DNA of 6,815 bases. It comes from Actinomycetes bacterium. Its GTDB lineage: Bacteria; Actinomycetota; Acidimicrobiia; Acidimicrobiales; Palsa-688. Position 1 is the stretch's first letter. Each line of letters starts with the position of its first letter. Made by a program: the position numbers and the translations under genes. Below are positions 6,324 through 6,815 of the stretch, in pieces. The DNA lies in assembly GCA_021821705.1 (NCBI GenBank), contig JAKACE010000100.1, forward strand, positions 1 to 6,815, written 5' to 3'. The notes beneath the pieces are model-generated. The model was given only the letters and a program-made list of their open reading frames with translations. It did no database searches and was not told the DNA's origin.

Positions 6324-6743
6324 GAACGCGCCCTGCACGACCTCCACCAAACGCCCGGCGACCACGCTGGCCACGTCGAAGCGGACCTCGGACCACCTTC
6401 GCTGGCCCGGGCCTGGTCCGGACCGCCTCTGCTCCGCAAGCCAGATGGCCGCCATACGGCGCAGCCGCGCCTGCTTGGCCCGTCCAACCGCCTCCGACGG
6501 CGCTCCGAACTCACCGCACGAACGGGCCTTGACCTCGCAGAAGACCAGCAGCACGCCCTTGCGGGCAACCACGTCGACCTCTCCGGCGGTGCGTGCCCAG
6601 TTGCGGGCCAGGATCTCGAAGCCGCGCTCCAAGTACCACGCCGCGGCCAGGTCCTCGCCCCAGCGTCCCAGGCGCTGCCTGCCTGCGGCAGCCGCCGCTG
6701 GGCCAGGGCACCGGTGCCGCCGTCCCGAGTTACCGTCGTCCAC
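6321..6743 (-). CDS. yraN: YraN/UPF0102 endonuclease-fold protein
   Basis: A 140-aa member of the UPF0102 family, which has a restriction-endonuclease-like fold and usually neighbours rnhB, comM and dprA; its cellular role is not settled. The family signature is complete: LGRWGEDLAAAWYLERGFEI (Glu30), ARNWARTAGEVDVVARK (Glu55, Asp57), then LLVFCEVKARS (Glu70-x-Lys72), the PD-(D/E)xK-type active-site set, followed by an AIWL helix and a C-terminal RFDVASVV strand. Length is slightly over the usual 115-125 because of a Gly/Ala/Arg-rich N-terminal extension of about 23 residues. GTG 6743 is the first usable in-frame start and no later ATG, GTG or TTG precedes the conserved LGRWGE, but no good Shine-Dalgarno is seen, so the start is less certain. 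It was probably transcribed with upstream genes lying beyond the right edge. Confidence 0.9.
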   Translation of the reverse strand: MDDGNSGRRHRCPGPAAAAAGRQRLGRWGEDLAAAWYLERGFEILARNWARTAGEVDVVARKGVLLVFCEVKARSCGEFGAPSEAVGRAKQARLRRMAAIWLAEQRRSGPGPGQRRWSEVRFDVASVVAGRLVEVVQGAF

Positions 6744-6815
6744 CGCGCAAGCATCGCGCCCGCCTCGGACACCCAGGCCCGGGCGCCGACGTCACGCGGC
6801 CGTCAGATGTCCTTG

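Noticed and set aside
6143..6772. A 209-codon minus-strand frame overlapping yraN with ATG near 6772
   Set aside because: It is in a different frame from the conserved YraN motifs, is rich in Arg, Ala, Pro and Gly, and runs across the hairpin and into the antisense of the small plus-strand gene.
6744..6815. Tail of a further minus-strand gene at the right edge (for example ending KDI-stop at 6803 or LTAA-stop at 6792)
   Set aside because: Only a few codons are available and no frame is recognisable. rnhB or a DUF2469-type gene often lies upstream of yraN, but nothing here shows it.

Overview
The window is very GC-rich and gene-dense. Five of the six supported genes start with GTG or TTG, and at least two look leaderless. 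The gene content (an actinobacterial-type yraN/comM/dprA cluster, a LacI-like sensor fused to PAS-GGDEF, a small CxxC/HWHxxCW protein) points to Actinomycetota. A lineage such as Acidimicrobiia is plausible, but that is inference.

Layout, read along the minus strand where most genes lie. (1) yraN (6743-6321) is a predicted endonuclease-fold protein. (2) A small plus-strand gene (5998-6291) encodes a metal-binding-type protein of about 97 aa; it converges on yraN and diverges from comM. (3) comM (5901-4363), encoding an Mg-chelatase-like AAA+ protein, overlaps the start of dprA (4366-3041) by ATGA. (4) After a 155-188 nt non-coding gap comes a large soluble signalling protein (2852-177) with a LacI-type ligand-binding domain, a GAF-like region, PAS and GGDEF. 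(5) The first 36 codons of an Fpg/Nei-type DNA glycosylase (110-1) run off the left edge.

YraN, ComM and DprA form the widespread bacterial DNA-processing cluster. ComM is a branch-migration helicase and DprA loads RecA on incoming single-stranded DNA during natural transformation. The glycosylase is a base-excision repair enzyme. The GGDEF protein should make cyclic di-GMP in response to a small ligand; no functional link to the DNA genes is visible beyond shared strand.

Two boundary decisions matter. The comM reading frame stays open about 495 nt upstream of its real start, but that extension is the antisense shadow of the small plus-strand gene, and the family N-terminus begins at a TTG at 5901. 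The glycosylase start at 110 is easily missed because the gene is cut by the window edge. I see no mobile element, CRISPR array, tRNA or rRNA. Most of the window is ordinary chromosomal core; the most notable items are the sensor-cyclase architecture, the reverse-oriented small gene inside the yraN-comM-dprA cluster, and the matched leaderless promoter geometry at two genes.
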